Part shown: piece by piece, positions 22,152 to 34,047 of the stretch
Position numbering within the stretch: position 1 is the first letter of the stretch
Layout: each line of letters begins with the position of its first letter
Assembly (NCBI RefSeq): GCF_036850765.1
Contig: NC_089496.1
Location: 45,870,113-45,934,112 of the forward strand
Reading direction: 5' to 3'
DNA length: 64,000 bases
DNA from: Saccopteryx bilineata
Taxonomy: Eukaryota > Chordata > Mammalia > Chiroptera > Emballonuridae
Made by a program: the position numbers and the translations under genes
Notes under the pieces: model-generated
Told to the model about the DNA's origin: nothing
The model's input: the letters and a program-made list of their open reading frames with translations, nothing else
Database searches by the model: none

Positions 22152-22545
22152 TTTTTTTTTTTCTGTATTTTTCTGAAGCTGGAAACGGGGAGAGACAGTC
22201 AGACAGACTCCCGCATGCGCCCGACTGGGATCCACCCAGCACGCCCACCAGGGGCGACGCTCTGCCCACCAGGGGGCGATGCTCTGCCCCTCCGGGGCAT
22301 CGCTCTGTGGCTACCAGAGCCACTCTAGCGCCTGGGGCAGAGGCCAAGGAGCCATCCCCAGCGCCCGGGCCATCTTTGCTCCAATGGAGCCTTGGCTGCG
22401 GGAGGGAAAGAGAGAGATAGAGAGGAAGGAGGGGGGGGGTGGAGAAGCAAATGGGCACTTCTCCTATGTGCCCTGGCCGGGAATCGAACCCGGGTCCCCC
22501 GCACGCCAGGCCAACGCTCTACCGCTGAGCCAACCGGCCAGGGCC
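22152..22545 (-). mobile_element. Rhin-1-type bat SINE, full length
   Basis: Head (minus strand) GCCCTGGCCGGTTGGCTCAG with intact A and B boxes, A-rich tail on the left. Perfect 14-bp duplication CCCTTTGCTCTTTT at 22138-22151 and 22546-22559. Carries two units of the internal ~23-bp direct repeat and the TCCGGGGCATCGCTCTG variant, distinct from the 17455 and 30972 copies. Confidence 0.95.
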
Positions 22546-22559
22546 CCCTTTGCTCTTTT

Positions 22560-25139
22560 GAAGAATGAGAATGTTTAAGTAACATGGCAGTATCCCAGTG
22601 GGCATTTCTGATCATTTGTAGCTTCCATTTTCTTAAAGGCTTTATGTCTCATAAAATGTAAATAACTCTGTATGACCTGATTGACAAGTAGGTTTTGCGT
22701 TAAGTGAGAAGGGCTGTTTTAGGAATTTGCAGATGGGCCATGGTGCCCGTTCCATACGCCATGTATTCATATAACTGGACATTTTGGGAGTCATAGATCA
22801 TTGATTCAACAGGTTCTCTCACGTGCTTTTCCATTATATTAGACCAAATGGATTTTCTTCCGTACCATCATTTTTTATATTCTCTCTTATGAGGATTCAG
22901 TTAAAGGTTATACAAACTCTATGGACAGAACTCTATTTTACCTTTGGTTGGGTGAGAATAAATAGCACGTGCACCATCAATCTGGTCTTGCATTTGGGAT
23001 GTAAAGGCAATCCTTGATCAGGGAACCCAGTGTCAATGAAGCAGTGCAAAGCCACTGACTGAGAGATGGGAAGTTATGGCTGGCGATTCTGTCTCGGCCA
23101 CTCCAAAGCTCTCGGACTTTAAACAGGCTCTTTGACCCAACTGGGCCCTACTTTCCCCTCTTAGAAAAAGAAAGAATGAAACTGTAATAGATTATTGAGT
23201 CAGTGCCCTCTTGTAGCTTTAGGGACAAAGTTGTTTCATATTCGTGACTCACCACACACTGCTATGCTAGGCTGATATGAATTATAGAAGAAGAAATTCC
23301 ATAAAACAGATATATTCACATTCAGCAGGATATCCAGTAATCTATTTGCCAAGTATGTTGTGCTTTTGGTAAAGATCAACATAAAATTCTTGTAGAGTAA
23401 TAAACATTCTTAATGGCACCAGACACATTTAAAAGAATTTGGAGTTTTATGGTTTTCCCCCCTTTGGCAAAGTGTATTTTGGCTGGTGAATAGGCCGGTA
23501 AAGTCTGTAAAATGATAGGACCCTTGTGAGTGTGGGGTAGAGACAGGCAGGAATGTGCTTGAGTTGCTTTTGCAGGGGTGCAGATCTTTGCAGAGAACAG
23601 ATGGCTCCAAGCATCTTTGAAATACCAGAAATGACTTCCTGAATAACCATACACCCATCAGATACTGGTTCAGATATGGTCATTCACAAGCCAAAGGCAC
23701 AGCACTTTACAACTGACCTTCAGTCGGTTCTTTTCAGTCCGTAGAAGCCGTAAACATGTTCTACACAGATAATCATAACGATAACTGCAACAACCAACAT
23801 GCTTCCCCAAGTCACCAAGCTAATGAACACTTGTCAAAGACAAAATGTGATTCTCGAAACTTGTCGGGGGGGAGCCCAAGCCTGTGGCAGACTCCTGGGG
23901 ACCCCTGCGTAGCGTGATGTTTCCCTCACTTTTCCCAACATCTTGCTCAATTTAGTACCTGGAGAAGCAGTAGAGTGTTGGATTAATGGAAAATAGAGGC
24001 TGCTTCCACTTTAGTATTGTTTGAGTAGCAAGAGCGTAGCCATTTTGATGCAACTGCAAACTCGGTGAAACCGAAGTCTACCTCTAACGTTTTTCTCTAG
24101 CCCTGTGTTGAGTCAGGCTATATTGTTAATGACAAAACTAATAAAAAATGCAGCTTTAGAAATGCACATTCCAAATTATAGGTTCTCTAAAACACTGAAA
24201 GAATGAATTTAAAAAAGTGATCCAAACTAAACTGTGTACTGTTAAAAAAGACTGGAGAATTTTAACATCAGCATCCAAATGAAAATTGTCCCGTGCGTGC
24301 GTGTGTGTGTGTGTGTGCACATTTCATAATATTTTGCGTTACTAAAACATGATTTAGGCCATTTGACATGTATATAACCTTACTCAAAACTCTTGAAGAA
24401 TTTTTCCAGATGCATTCTACATAGCATGGTTTTCATAATGCCCTGAATGTCCCTTATAATCTCCCTCTTACATGACAATAAACTATACCAGCACCTGGGA
24501 ACCACTTTTAAAGAGCAGTTGTATTGACCGACAAGCATAAAAAGATTAAAAACAAAACAAACAAAACAAAGCAAAAAAACTCTTAACTCTTGTAGATTCA
24601 GATTAGCCCCCTAATGAAATTAGCCCCTTCAATTTTCATAAAATTGAAGTAATTCCTCATTATCTAGAAAATGACCATTTGGTTGATGGATGACGTTTTC
24701 AGAAGGAGCTACTTTTTATTTCTCTGACACTTTGGCATCATTGGTATGTGAGGGGAGATATCTAAGTGCTAATGCTGATGTCCCTGGAGGGTGGTGACAG
24801 CCAAATCCTGGAGTGGGGGAGGGGCGGCGGCTCAGGTGGAGGGTGACTATTTCATATAAGATGATCCCTGATGTGACAATGGCTGCCAGCTTGGGACTTT
24901 ACCAAGGGAGGCTTTGATGTCCTGGGAAATCTTGATTGACAGCTGCAGTGGAATGAGGGTGGGAGGGCACTCATCTGACTTGCTGTCCTTCCTTTGTCCC
25001 TCCTTCCCTCTCTCTTTTTTTTCTATCTCTCCGAGAAAGAAGGGAGGAATGCGTCAAATTATTCATGTCTGTCATTTTGCCATGGCTCTGGCTAAAAGTC
25101 TGGAATTGGAGAAAGTATAAAACCTTTAACTAAAAAGAA
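22560..25139. other. Mostly unique intron
   Basis: No exon recognised. A (GT)n microsatellite occurs at about 24297-24319, and decayed MIR-like text near 23090-23190. Several AT-rich blocks occur near 24100-24250. Confidence 0.45.
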
Positions 25140-25146
25140 AATGAGA

Positions 25147-25225
25147 GGTGTGTGTGTGTGTATGAGTGAGTGTGTGTGTATGTGTGTGTGTGTGTCTGTG
25201 TGTGTGTGTCTGTGTGTGTGTGGTG
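25147..25225. repeat. Interrupted (GT)n microsatellite
   Basis: About 75 bp of GT repeats with TATGAGTGAG, TAT and TCT interruptions. Confidence 0.95.
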
Positions 25226-25467
25226 TCAGTTACTATACATGTCCCAATCCCTCTCATTGTACGGATAGTTGCTATTTATTTAATTTACCTCTGTAGTCAT
25301 GCTCTTTGCAGGGAACCAGGGGAGTGAGTTTGTCCAGATCTCTCCTGGTAAATATGTGTGTTTCTGTGTGTGATGTGGGGGGAGAGAAAGAGCTTTAAAA
25401 AAAATGTGTGTGAAACTTTGGCTGTCCCACTGAAGCCACAGACAGCCAACCTTATACTGGGTCCACC

Positions 25468-25515
25468 GCATTCCATAATTATTATTGCCATTAGGAATAA
25501 TTATTATTTGCCTCG
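25468..25515. promoter_or_regulatory. AT-rich palindromic homeodomain-type site cluster
   Basis: ATTCCATAATTATTATTGCC is followed by ATTAGGAATAATTATTATTT. AATAATTATT is its own reverse complement, and TAAT/ATTA cores occur repeatedly on both strands within 45 bp. TAAT is the known core of most homeodomain sites. Regulatory function is inferred only. Confidence 0.35.
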
Positions 25516-26765
25516 TTTAGTTGGCAGTTTGGAGCCTGCCTGAGACAGAGGCTTCTCACAGGAGCCGCGGAACACAAAGGGCCGAGCACTCACCCTCAAG
25601 TGCTTCAACATGTTTGGACGACATCCCCTCTTGGTTCACTGCCTTGGGTTTCCTACACACTGAGCTTCAAGCTGAATGAAAGGTTCATCAGATACAAAAC
25701 CAGCATGAATGAGTGCTGGCGCTTGGAGGGCTTTTCTGATTGGATGCCGGCATTCTTGGCTTTTCTCAGTCTGGAGATGAGAGTTCTTTTCATGCTGCTG
25801 CGTTCCTTTAATTAAAAATAGAGAAATAAATAACAAGGTGGGTCTTGAGTGAGAGGCTGGGCTTGAAAGGGCAGGAGAGGGAGCTGGAGAACAGGAGGAG
25901 TATCTTGTGGCGGAGCTGTGAGGTTATTCAGACCGGAGACTATTTGCAACTGTAGAGGTGGGGTTATTCAGAAGGGAGACTATTTGCAACTGTAACTTTA
26001 TGATTTCCTGGCTCACTTGCTTCCTTGCACACACAGGGCCTCTCCAGGCTCCAGATTCTGCATGGTTTCTTCTCCTCTTTGCCTTATCACTTTGAAGTAA
26101 CCGCACAGGCAGCCCCACACCCTTCTTTGGGACCTCAGGTAGAATGCGGCCAGGTGTCTTGAACCGTGGAGTGCTTGCGGCAGAAGCTGGGCCTGGCAAA
26201 AAGGCTCACCGAGTCATTACAGGGAAGAGAGCACGACAGGATAGTCTTCCCAGATGTATTATTGTTCCCATAAGACTTCGTTGGCTCCTTGCCAAGGGCT
26301 GTACCAGTCGCGGTACCAGTTTAAGCCTGTGGGTGCTTAAACAGAAGAGCACACACCCTTAAGTGTGGGTGTCTGTCCCCTCCCCTTAACCTCTTCCTCC
26401 CGGGGTGGGTGGGTGTTTGTAGTAAAAGCTGCTGAATCAGAAGAAGGAAAGAAAAGACCCAACAGCTTGCAGTGGGCGCATTCAGACCCAGCACAGTGAA
26501 TGTCAATTTTGTGTCCACAGACACCCAATCTGTCCTCCATCCCAAAGCCAGTGAGATTCTAGACAGGGTCAGCGCAACCCATGTGCCATTGCTGGGTCTG
26601 AAGGGAGACGCCGTGTCTGTGTGACAAACATGGAATGGAGGCAGCTATGTACACACCTTCCCCCAGGTGTGATGTCCAGATAGGGTGGGCAACAAAGATC
26701 ATTGAAAAGTGACTTCTTTTACTATTACACTCTCATTAAAAGGGCTCCTTGGATGAAAGCCCCTG
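25516..26765. other. Unique intronic sequence
   Basis: An imperfect ~40-bp direct repeat, 'gttattcagaccggagactatttgcaactgtag' at about 25923 and 'gttattcagaagggagactatttgcaactgtaa' at about 25966, is the only structure seen. No exon or known repeat. Confidence 0.6.
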
Positions 26766-26852
26766 TATAAATAAGACACAAGCGAAAGTTTCACTGTAGC
26801 GGTTTCCAGGAATCTGTGGTCCGGGGTGGGATATGGAGGAGCCTGTCTTCAG
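26766..26852 (+). promoter_or_regulatory. Candidate TATA promoter plus short first exon (hypothetical)
   Basis: A perfect TATAAATA box at 26766-26773 is followed about 60 bp later by ATG at 26833 in good context (G at -3, G at +4) and a CAG/GTAAGA donor at 26852/26853. The short frame reads M-E-E-P-V-F plus AG, so it ends in phase 2. The known CREB5 exon also ends in phase 2, so this exon would join the next CREB5 exon in frame. From memory, CREB5 has a short isoform with an alternative N-terminus entering at that junction. The elements are seen; the promoter and exon are inference. Confidence 0.35.
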
Positions 26853-27519
26853 GTAAGACTGTGAGCACAGAACTGTGCCTTTTCATCTTCCACTTGTTCT
26901 AGGGACATAAGGGACAGGCCAAGGAGATGGCCTCTATCGCCATGTCGTTTAAGAAAGGTGGAACCTTAATTTGTTCGTTTTCAGTGGTAACCTTCGCAAG
27001 GAAGCATGTTTGCAGAAAGCCGTGTGGGGTGGATCGTTCATTGCAGTCCCTGACCATCACTGTTCCCTTTCTCATCCAGAGATCCTGTTGTCCTGAGTCA
27101 TTTTTCGTCTACCGATAGGAAGTGCTTGCTTTAATGGTACTTCTATAGAAAGCACTTGATCCTTCACGTTTCCATAACGGATTGCTCTGGAGAGCTGCGA
27201 GTTTTCCAAAGTCTGGTATATTGGTTTCTATAGTGATGGGCCTGATGTTTCTTCTATTAAAAGCTGTCTCTCCATTAATTGACTTAATTTTAGGCCTTTT
27301 TCCTGTTGTCAAGCCATGAAAAGAGCTGGCAAATTCTGTGAATTGTTCCGGAATGAGGTGTGTGGTGAGTTTGGGAGGAGCTGCCCCGCGGAACTGGGTA
27401 CTTACTGTCAGGGCCCAGAGTCACATCAGATGGCGGAGCTTGAGGGAGGAACGGTGACATCACAGTCTGGCAGATGACAACACTGGGGAAGCAGTTGTTT
27501 TCTCAGCTGCGCAGGAAAG

Positions 27520-28500
27520 TCCCGACCGCCTGGTGTCAGAGACGAGCAGGTAGACCCCAGCACGTGACAGGGTGGTGCGCATGTGCCGTGCTACACAGAC
27601 TGACTGTTAGAGCGAGGACAGGTCGAGTCCGCTAACCTGGGCTCCGCAGAGCCTGCGTGGGGGCCACGTGGGGGCCGGACCGCAGGGCGGCCTGTCCGCC
27701 AGCTTGGCCTCCCCCAGAGCACGACTTGATTTCATTGAGTTTCCACATAAGCATTTCTTCGAAGAAAGAGTTCTCCAGCGAGGGAAACGTTCGCAGACCT
27801 CCGAGTCAGGAGCTGCTTTCCTGTCCACGGACTGTGAGGAAAACACTGAGTTCTCGGGCAGGCTCAGGGAGGCGCCATCTGGAAGACCCGCTTCCCGCTG
27901 AGCCAGCGACGCCGTCACCGCGGCAGCGGCCGGGAAAGGCGCTCGGCAACACGGGCTGAGGTTTCCAAGTGGCCGGCGTTTCTGGGGACGAACACCTGCG
28001 AGGACTTTCAGCAGGGGAGTGGGAGGGGAGAAAATTGTAAAGAGAAAGACGAAAGACGCCAGGACTGCAGAGAGATCTGCGTTTTCATCTCCCGGGGAAA
28101 AGTAGAAAGCAAGCGCAGAGGGTAGTGTGTGGTTTCCGTTCACTCTCTGGACACGATCCGCTGACACTTCTGCTCCCCGGGCCGGAGGCCCTGAGGCCCA
28201 GGCGGGCCAGGCGGGCCAGGCGGGCCAGGGGGCAGCGTCCTCAGACTGAGAATCCTGGCGCCGTAGCCCCCCCCCCCCCACCCCTTCGGTCTGCAGTCTT
28301 CCTCTCTCGGTTTGGTTAGCTCTCCAGATTTCGCTACTGTTTGTCTCTCTCTTTACAGTGTCTCCTCTCCCACAGTCCAGCCTGAACGGTGCCTCTCTGC
28401 ACGCACACCTGGAGAGACAGCGCGCCTGCTTCCTCGGAAGCCTCCTCCCCAGCGCGCAGCCCCGGGGACAGCCCCTCGCTCCTTCCTCCTTCCCAGCCTC
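27520..28500. other. CpG-rich stretch (possible intronic CpG island)
   Basis: CpG dinucleotides are far denser than in the surrounding intron, especially 27600-27980 and 28120-28480. Its minus strand has the longest open frame in the window (224 codons, 27607-28281), but the product is low-complexity (a PAW triplet repeat from the 9-bp array, Pro/Ala-rich) with no domain I recognise. GC-rich DNA lacks stops by chance, so I do not call it a gene. A C13 run lies at 28267-28279. Confidence 0.5.
28199..28231. repeat. 9-bp tandem repeat (AGGCGGGCC)n
   Basis: About three and a half contiguous copies inside the CpG-rich stretch. It encodes a repeated Pro-Ala-Trp in one antisense frame. Confidence 0.95.
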
Positions 28501-28558
28501 GGCGGGTCCTGTCTTACAGGCAAGACTCAGGGGTTTCCATCTTCAACTACTGTACGAT

Positions 28559-28995
28559 GTTGTTGGGAGTCGAATTGCACCCCCCAAAAAAATATGCTGA
28601 AGCCTCAACCCTGCTACCTCTGAATGTTACCTTGCTTGGAATCAGATCTTTGCAGATGTCATCAAGTTAAGATGAGGTCATACTGGATAAGGGCGGACCT
28701 TACACCCAATGATCGGTGTCCTTCCGAGGAGGCCAGGCGATGGCAAAGACAGAGGTTGGAGTGGTGCATCTTCAAGCCAAGGAAAGACAAGGTTCAGCAG
28801 CACCTGCCCAGAGCTGGGAGAGCACTGGGGGCGGGGGGGGGGGGGTCCCTCCTCAGAGCTTCCAGAAGGAACCACCCTGCCAACACCTCGCTTTCAGATT
28901 TCTAACATCCAGAACTTGGAGACAATAAATTTCTGTTGTTTTTCAATCAGTCAGTTTGTGGCAATTAGTTATGACAGTCCTAGGAAGCTAATACA
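28559..28995 (+). mobile_element. MLT1-type (ERVL-MaLR) solo LTR, sense
   Basis: Begins TGTTGGGAGTCGAATTGCAC, then 'aaaatatgctgaagcctcaaccc', 'aaggacaaggtt'-like interior, and ends 'ggagacaataaatttctgttg...ttagttatgacagtcctaggaagctaataca'. This is the MLT1 LTR plan with an AATAAA signal near the end. A G13 run (28833-28845) lies inside. No internal retroviral sequence adjoins it. Confidence 0.8.
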
Positions 28996-28999
28996 CGTG

Positions 29000-30962
29000 T
29001 CTTCATATAATTAGGGAATTAATTTTAATTGTGATTAAAAAAAAAAAACCCATACAACTATTACTCCATTCTCCTTTTATTCAACTGGAACAGAAAGGCA
29101 GCTTAAAACATTAAAGAGAAAAAAAGTTAACTAAGAATAAAAATACAACTACTGTTTGGAGAACGGCTATCTTGTTGGAGTTGGGAACCGTCTGCTGGGT
29201 TACCCCTCATTCTGCAGTGGTAGAGAAAGGAGGCAAAGAGGCCGGCTCTAGGTCAACACATCTGCCACTCATACCTTCGGATGAAAGATGTTGTTAGAGG
29301 TTTACCTGGGCTGCAAACCTAAACTGCCATAGAAATCCACTTGGGGGCGAACGGGGGAGAGCATGGCTTTTCAGCCAGGCGGGCTCTGCTCGCTGGTATC
29401 CGCTGGATTCTACAGCGCGCGGTTTTTTGTTGGTGAAGCTGTCTAACCTATAATCTACGGCGAATGCAGGATCAGCACTGCATGTAGGTAGGGGAGCTCT
29501 TGACCTCAGCCTTCCAGAAGGTTTTTAGCAGCTAAGGACATTTCCTGAACATTGAAGGCCAGGGCGCCAGCAACTGGTCTGAGTAAGGACAGTCCAGGGG
29601 ATGGGTTTTCGTTTGGTTTTGCCATGTGTGTGTGTGCATGTGTGAGTGTGTGAGTGTGTGTGTGTGTTTCTTCAGACCCTGAGCTTAATCACCAAGAGAT
29701 TACTTTTCGGTGGTGCCTAATTCCTTTCAGGCCCTCCGCCTGCGGCCTGGTGCTCATTTTCATGACTGATCAGGGCTTGAGCTGCTGTTCTCCTAATACA
29801 CGTTTGGAACAAGGAAGTAGCTTACTTATGTGGTAGCACTGTTCTTTTGATCTGTTAACTTCTCTTAATTCTTTTTGAAGCATCCTTCTGCCTCCTTTTC
29901 TGGCTCTGAGTGATTTAAAGGAAAGACCCTGGAGTTTACAGGCTCTGAGAAACCTAATGCTCTGAGAAACCCCATAAAGCCCACCATCAGAATTGTGTTG
30001 GGGGGTGCGGGGCTCCGAGATGGCCACCCAGAGCGAGGGCCCGCTCGGGTGACAAGAGCCAGCTGACATGACCTGTGTGAAGCCACCCCCGAGGACCAGT
30101 TTGTAAGCTGCTCATCCCTGTGGAGGTGGGACTAAACTGAGCCCTACTCAAGCAGGAGAAAATTTCCTACTTCCACTCAGGGAAGTGTGCTCACCCTTCA
30201 GTATAAGAGATATGAAGGGTTTTTATTGCACCTACCCCTGCCCCCCAGCCCCTTAGTTTGAATAATCCTATCTTAGGAACCGTGAGCATTTTGGCTCCTG
30301 AGTGATCCTAAGTTTTCTTTTATCAACGGGCTCCTCAAAGCATTGCATCCCCTTGATTCCCTTAATATTTTAAGGGAACCAGAGAAGGGAAGCATCCCCC
30401 CCACCCCCCCCGGCCAAACCGCTGAGTTGATGTGAAGTGAAACCTCCTACCGCTCACGCTCTTTGTGGCCGTCAGCCTTCCTGGTCAGGACTTCTGGTTG
30501 GGTGTTTTCCAAACGCAGGGACTTCTCTGGAGCCCCGATGAAGGCCCCATAGGAAAGCACAGGGCACTGCGGCAGCGGCAGCTGGATGAGGGGAGGAAGC
30601 AGAGGGTTCCCCAGAACAGCTCAGAGCTCTGGGTGGGAGCAGGATGTTCTCATAACCTTCCTGAAATAGTAAAAACTGGAAAGACATTCCCTGCAGTACA
30701 ACCCCATAAAAGCAATAGGGAGATTGTGCCTTCCAGCCTTCTGCCAACCCCTGCCTCTTCCCAGCTGGGGTGTTACGTGGAAGTCTTCGCATGGCTTACT
30801 CTCTCCTCATCCCCAGCTTTGTACCCCCCACTGGAAGTGGAGGCCGAGAAGGATGACGGCGAGGGCTCCCATCACACGGTCACAGCAAGCGTTTTCCTTT
30901 GGCGTGACAAAATGAACCATGCGCCTCGGACTTTGAAATGATTAAGAAGTTCCAATCAAAAT
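29000..30962. other. Mostly unique intron
   Basis: A (GT)n microsatellite lies at about 29622-29670. No exon or clear repeat was otherwise found. The 158-codon frame at 30465-30941 has no recognised domain and no splice context. Confidence 0.45.
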
Positions 30963-30971
30963 ACAAAACAA

Positions 30972-31343
30972 GCCCTGGCCGGTTGGCTCAGCGGTAGAGC
31001 GTCGGCCTGGCATGCGGGGGACCTGGGTTCGATTCCCGGCCAGGGCACATAGGAGAAGCACCCATTTGCTTCTCCACCCCCCTCTCCTTCCTCTCTGTCT
31101 CTCTCTTCCCCTCCCGCAGCCAAGGCTCCATTGGAACAAAGATGGCCCGGGCGCTGGGGATGGCTCCTTGGCCTCTGCCCCAGGCGCTAGAGTGGCTCTG
31201 GTCGCAACATGGCGACGCCCAGGATGGGCAGAGCATCGCCCCCTGGTGGGCAGAGCGTCACTCCTGGTGGGCGTGCCGGGTGGATCCCGGTCAGGCGCAT
31301 GCGGGAGTCTGTCTGACTGTCTCTCCCTGTTTCTAGCTTCAGG

Positions 31344-31406
<63 letters not shown>
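30972..31406 (+). mobile_element. Rhin-1-type bat SINE, sense, with microsatellite tail
   Basis: Head GCCCTGGCCGGTTGGCTCAG, perfect A and B boxes. The body is followed by an A18 tail (31344-31361), then (AT)n to 31379 and (AC)n to about 31408. ACAAAACAA flanks the whole thing (30963-30971 and 31407-31415), so the AT/AC microsatellite lies inside the insertion and grew from its tail. Shares the CATGGCGACGCCCAGGATGG variant with the 17455 copy. Confidence 0.95.
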
Positions 31407-31412
<6 letters not shown>

Positions 31413-31419
31413 CAAGTTT

Positions 31420-33100
31420 TAATTTAATGAAGGCTTCTCAAAAGTGGTTTGCCAGCGAGCATCGGTAATAATTACATTCCAGCTGGTAGCAAGAAGTGTG
31501 AAAGAACGGGACGTCCCGGCATGTTTGTCTGTCCCACAAAACCACCTTCTGGGTTGGGATCACTTTCCCTACCTGGTGACTGCCTGGCTCAGAAGGGCTG
31601 CAGGCTAGGGCGCCCTGGCAGCAGCCCAGGGCGCGTCTGAGGGCACAAACCAGACGTGAGGTGGAGAGTGCGGTCCAGCCGTTGCTCCCGGCTGGCAGCC
31701 TCTTGCTCCGTGACCAAATAACAACAACAGAAGAGCGCCTCAGATGTGACTGTAAAAGGGGAATCGTTACCTCCACAGGGTTTTGGCTAGTTCGGTTATT
31801 TATCTGCACTTGGCTTTATTCCCAAACAAGGATTAGAGGAGCAGTACAGAAAGTAAAACGCAACATTAAAAAAAAAGAAGAAGAATTTATGGAAGGAAGG
31901 GAAGCAGTGTGAAAGCATTCTAGATGAGACCAGAGGATGCTGAGAGCGGTCTGTCTGTCTGTCTGCTCATGACGTTGGCCCCGAGCGCTGTCATTTAATC
32001 CACACGACTCGAGGCTGAGTCTGCTGACGCAGACAGAGAATGTCCTGCAGGAGTCCCAGGCTTTCAGAGGGGAAACGGAGCTTGACTCTGGTCCTGCAGC
32101 AGGTTTCCAGGTCCACGGCCAACCTCGCCTAACTGTGGACGCAGAGCGTCATCAGCATCCTGTTTTGGGGACACGTGTTAATGGCCACTGAAGGAGCAGG
32201 CCAAAGGTAGCAGGATTCTTGGAGAGTTAAAAAAAAAAAAAAGTTTTGTAAAACTAAGCAGGCCATTGTGAAGGTGGACCGGTGGGGGTGTGACAAGGGG
32301 GTGCGCGCACGCGGGGGGGGGGGGGGCAGACTCATATTAAAATCCTGATATAAAGTTCTAAGCGACGAATAAGAGGCTTAAATACATAAAGAGCAAGGCT
32401 AAATTTGGACCAATTTCCTGTGAAATCTCTTGTGTAATATTTTCAATTTGTGCTTGTTTAATGTGGTTTATTTTCCTAAGGTTCACAGTATAGGTTTTAA
32501 ATTCAGCCTTGACTGCGCACATGTGTCGAGAGGTTATAAAATCAGAGCCAGCTCAGACCAGTCTCCGACTGGGTGCCCTTTGGTGGAAAACATTACCGCC
32601 TTTTCAATACCTAGGATGTCTTCGTGGGCCCGCATTGAGTTTTTCCCCCCATCCAGTTCCCCGACGACTTTGCCATCACCTGCCTTTACCAGCACAAGGC
32701 CAGGCACGCGTTAGTATACTGAGAGATGCCACAGGGCCTCTTCGCTCCACACCAGAATTCCAGGGTTCTCTGGGGCAGGCCTCTGACCCCTCTGTGAAGT
32801 CTCAAGCTCTTGACACAAAGGGATAATTCCTCCCTGCTTGTTAAAATAGAGAACCCACCTCAGGCTCTCCCGAGGGCTCTGATGTGCTGGACAGAGTTTC
32901 AAGTTTAGCCTCTGATGTCCTGGATCACGCCTTCTCTAGCATGTGACCATTTCCTACATGTAGCAGTAATCTTTTTGGTGACTCGAATATAGTACGTAAG
33001 AACTATGGTAGACTGTAAAGTCAGACTTGAACAAAACTAGATGGACTCTCTGTTGGTCACGGAACTTCTATGTCAGACCTTGTATGACAGTTACCTGGTC
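31420..33100. other. Mostly unique intron
   Basis: A G14 run (32313-32326) beside a GTGCGCGCACGCG alternating stretch is the only structure noted. No exon recognised. Confidence 0.45.
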
Positions 33101-33104
33101 TTTG

Positions 33105-33195
33105 TCTCTCCCTCTAGGCCTTAGGTCCTTAAAGCAAAGATTGTGCTGTATTCATTTCTGTATCTCCTGCAACACCCAACACGTTGCATAATATG
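33105..33195 (+). repeat. L2 3' end fragment, sense
   Basis: Text 'ctccctctaggccttaggtcc...agattgtgctgtattcatttctgtatctcctgcaacacccaacacgttgcataatatgaatgaagg' follows the sense L2 3' end. Confidence 0.65.
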
Positions 33196-33352
33196 AATGA
33201 AGGTGTGCTTATATGTATATGTGGGGATAGATCATCCAAAAGAATTTATGCATATGCCCAGTTCCTTAATTTTAAACAGTAACAGATTAGTAGGAGAGAG
33301 AATGTTTCATAAGTGTTCTTTTCCTTCTTCACTACCATTCAACAAAATATTC

Positions 33353-33384
33353 ATCATTCATTCATTCATTCATTCATTCATTCA
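33353..33384. repeat. (ATTC)n tetranucleotide repeat
   Basis: Seven to eight ATTC units followed by 'agcaagcatctg', probably grown from an antisense L2 3' terminus. Confidence 0.9.
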
Positions 33385-33399
33385 GCAAGCATCTGTTTT

Positions 33400-34030
33400 T
33401 CCCCTCCCCTGAGGATACATAAGCCTTCCAGGTCTAGGTTGCAAAACCAGAAAGAACCATTTATAGCTCTAGCTTTTGTTTCCAGCTCTGCCTGTGACAC
33501 AGTGAGCAGTGGCATCGACATCTGGCATCTCCTTGCCTCCACTGTTTCCTTACTGATTCTTTCGACTTTTGTTTTTTCTTGGCATGAGTCTTTCCCAAGA
33601 TGGTGGATCTGGGCTAGAGGCAGTCCAGGAGTTGTTTTCCAAGCCTCCGTTTTCCCCGGAAAGAGGCTGAGGCTGGCCTTCTTCCTGGGAATGTCGCTTC
33701 TCCTCACCTGCCTGCCCAGCTTTCTAACTAACGCAGGAGTGGTGTCAGGAAACGAGCAGCCTAGAGATGTGAGTCTCCCTGTCTGGCCACTTTTCCCCCT
33801 GATGTTCTGTTCTGAAAATTTGCAAACGCATAAGAAGCTTAAAGAATTGCTTACTTATCACCTGAATTCTACAATGACCATTTTGTTGTATTCGTTTCGT
33901 TCTCTATTTACACATATTTGTTCCTCCATCCATACATCAATCCATCTTATTTTTTCGTGCATCTCAAAGTAAGTTGCAGACATCAGTAGCTCTGCCCCCA
34001 ACCCCTTCGGCATCTGTGTCATTAAATAGA
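33400..34030. other. Unique intron
   Basis: A 219-codon open frame spans 33313-33972 on +. It begins in the (ATTC)n repeat, and the product is Ser/Phe/Leu-rich with histidine-isoleucine repeats at both ends and no recognised family. I see no ribosomal or splice context that makes it a gene. Confidence 0.4.
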
Positions 34031-34047
34031 GTTCATTATGTGTTTAT

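Noticed and set aside
27607..28281. 224-codon minus-strand frame as a gene
   Set aside because: GC-rich, low complexity, contains the 9-bp repeat as PAW triplets, no recognised family or splice/promoter support on that strand.
33313..33972. 219-codon plus-strand frame as a gene
   Set aside because: Begins inside an (ATTC)n repeat and has no recognisable domain; long frames of this size arise by chance in 64 kb.
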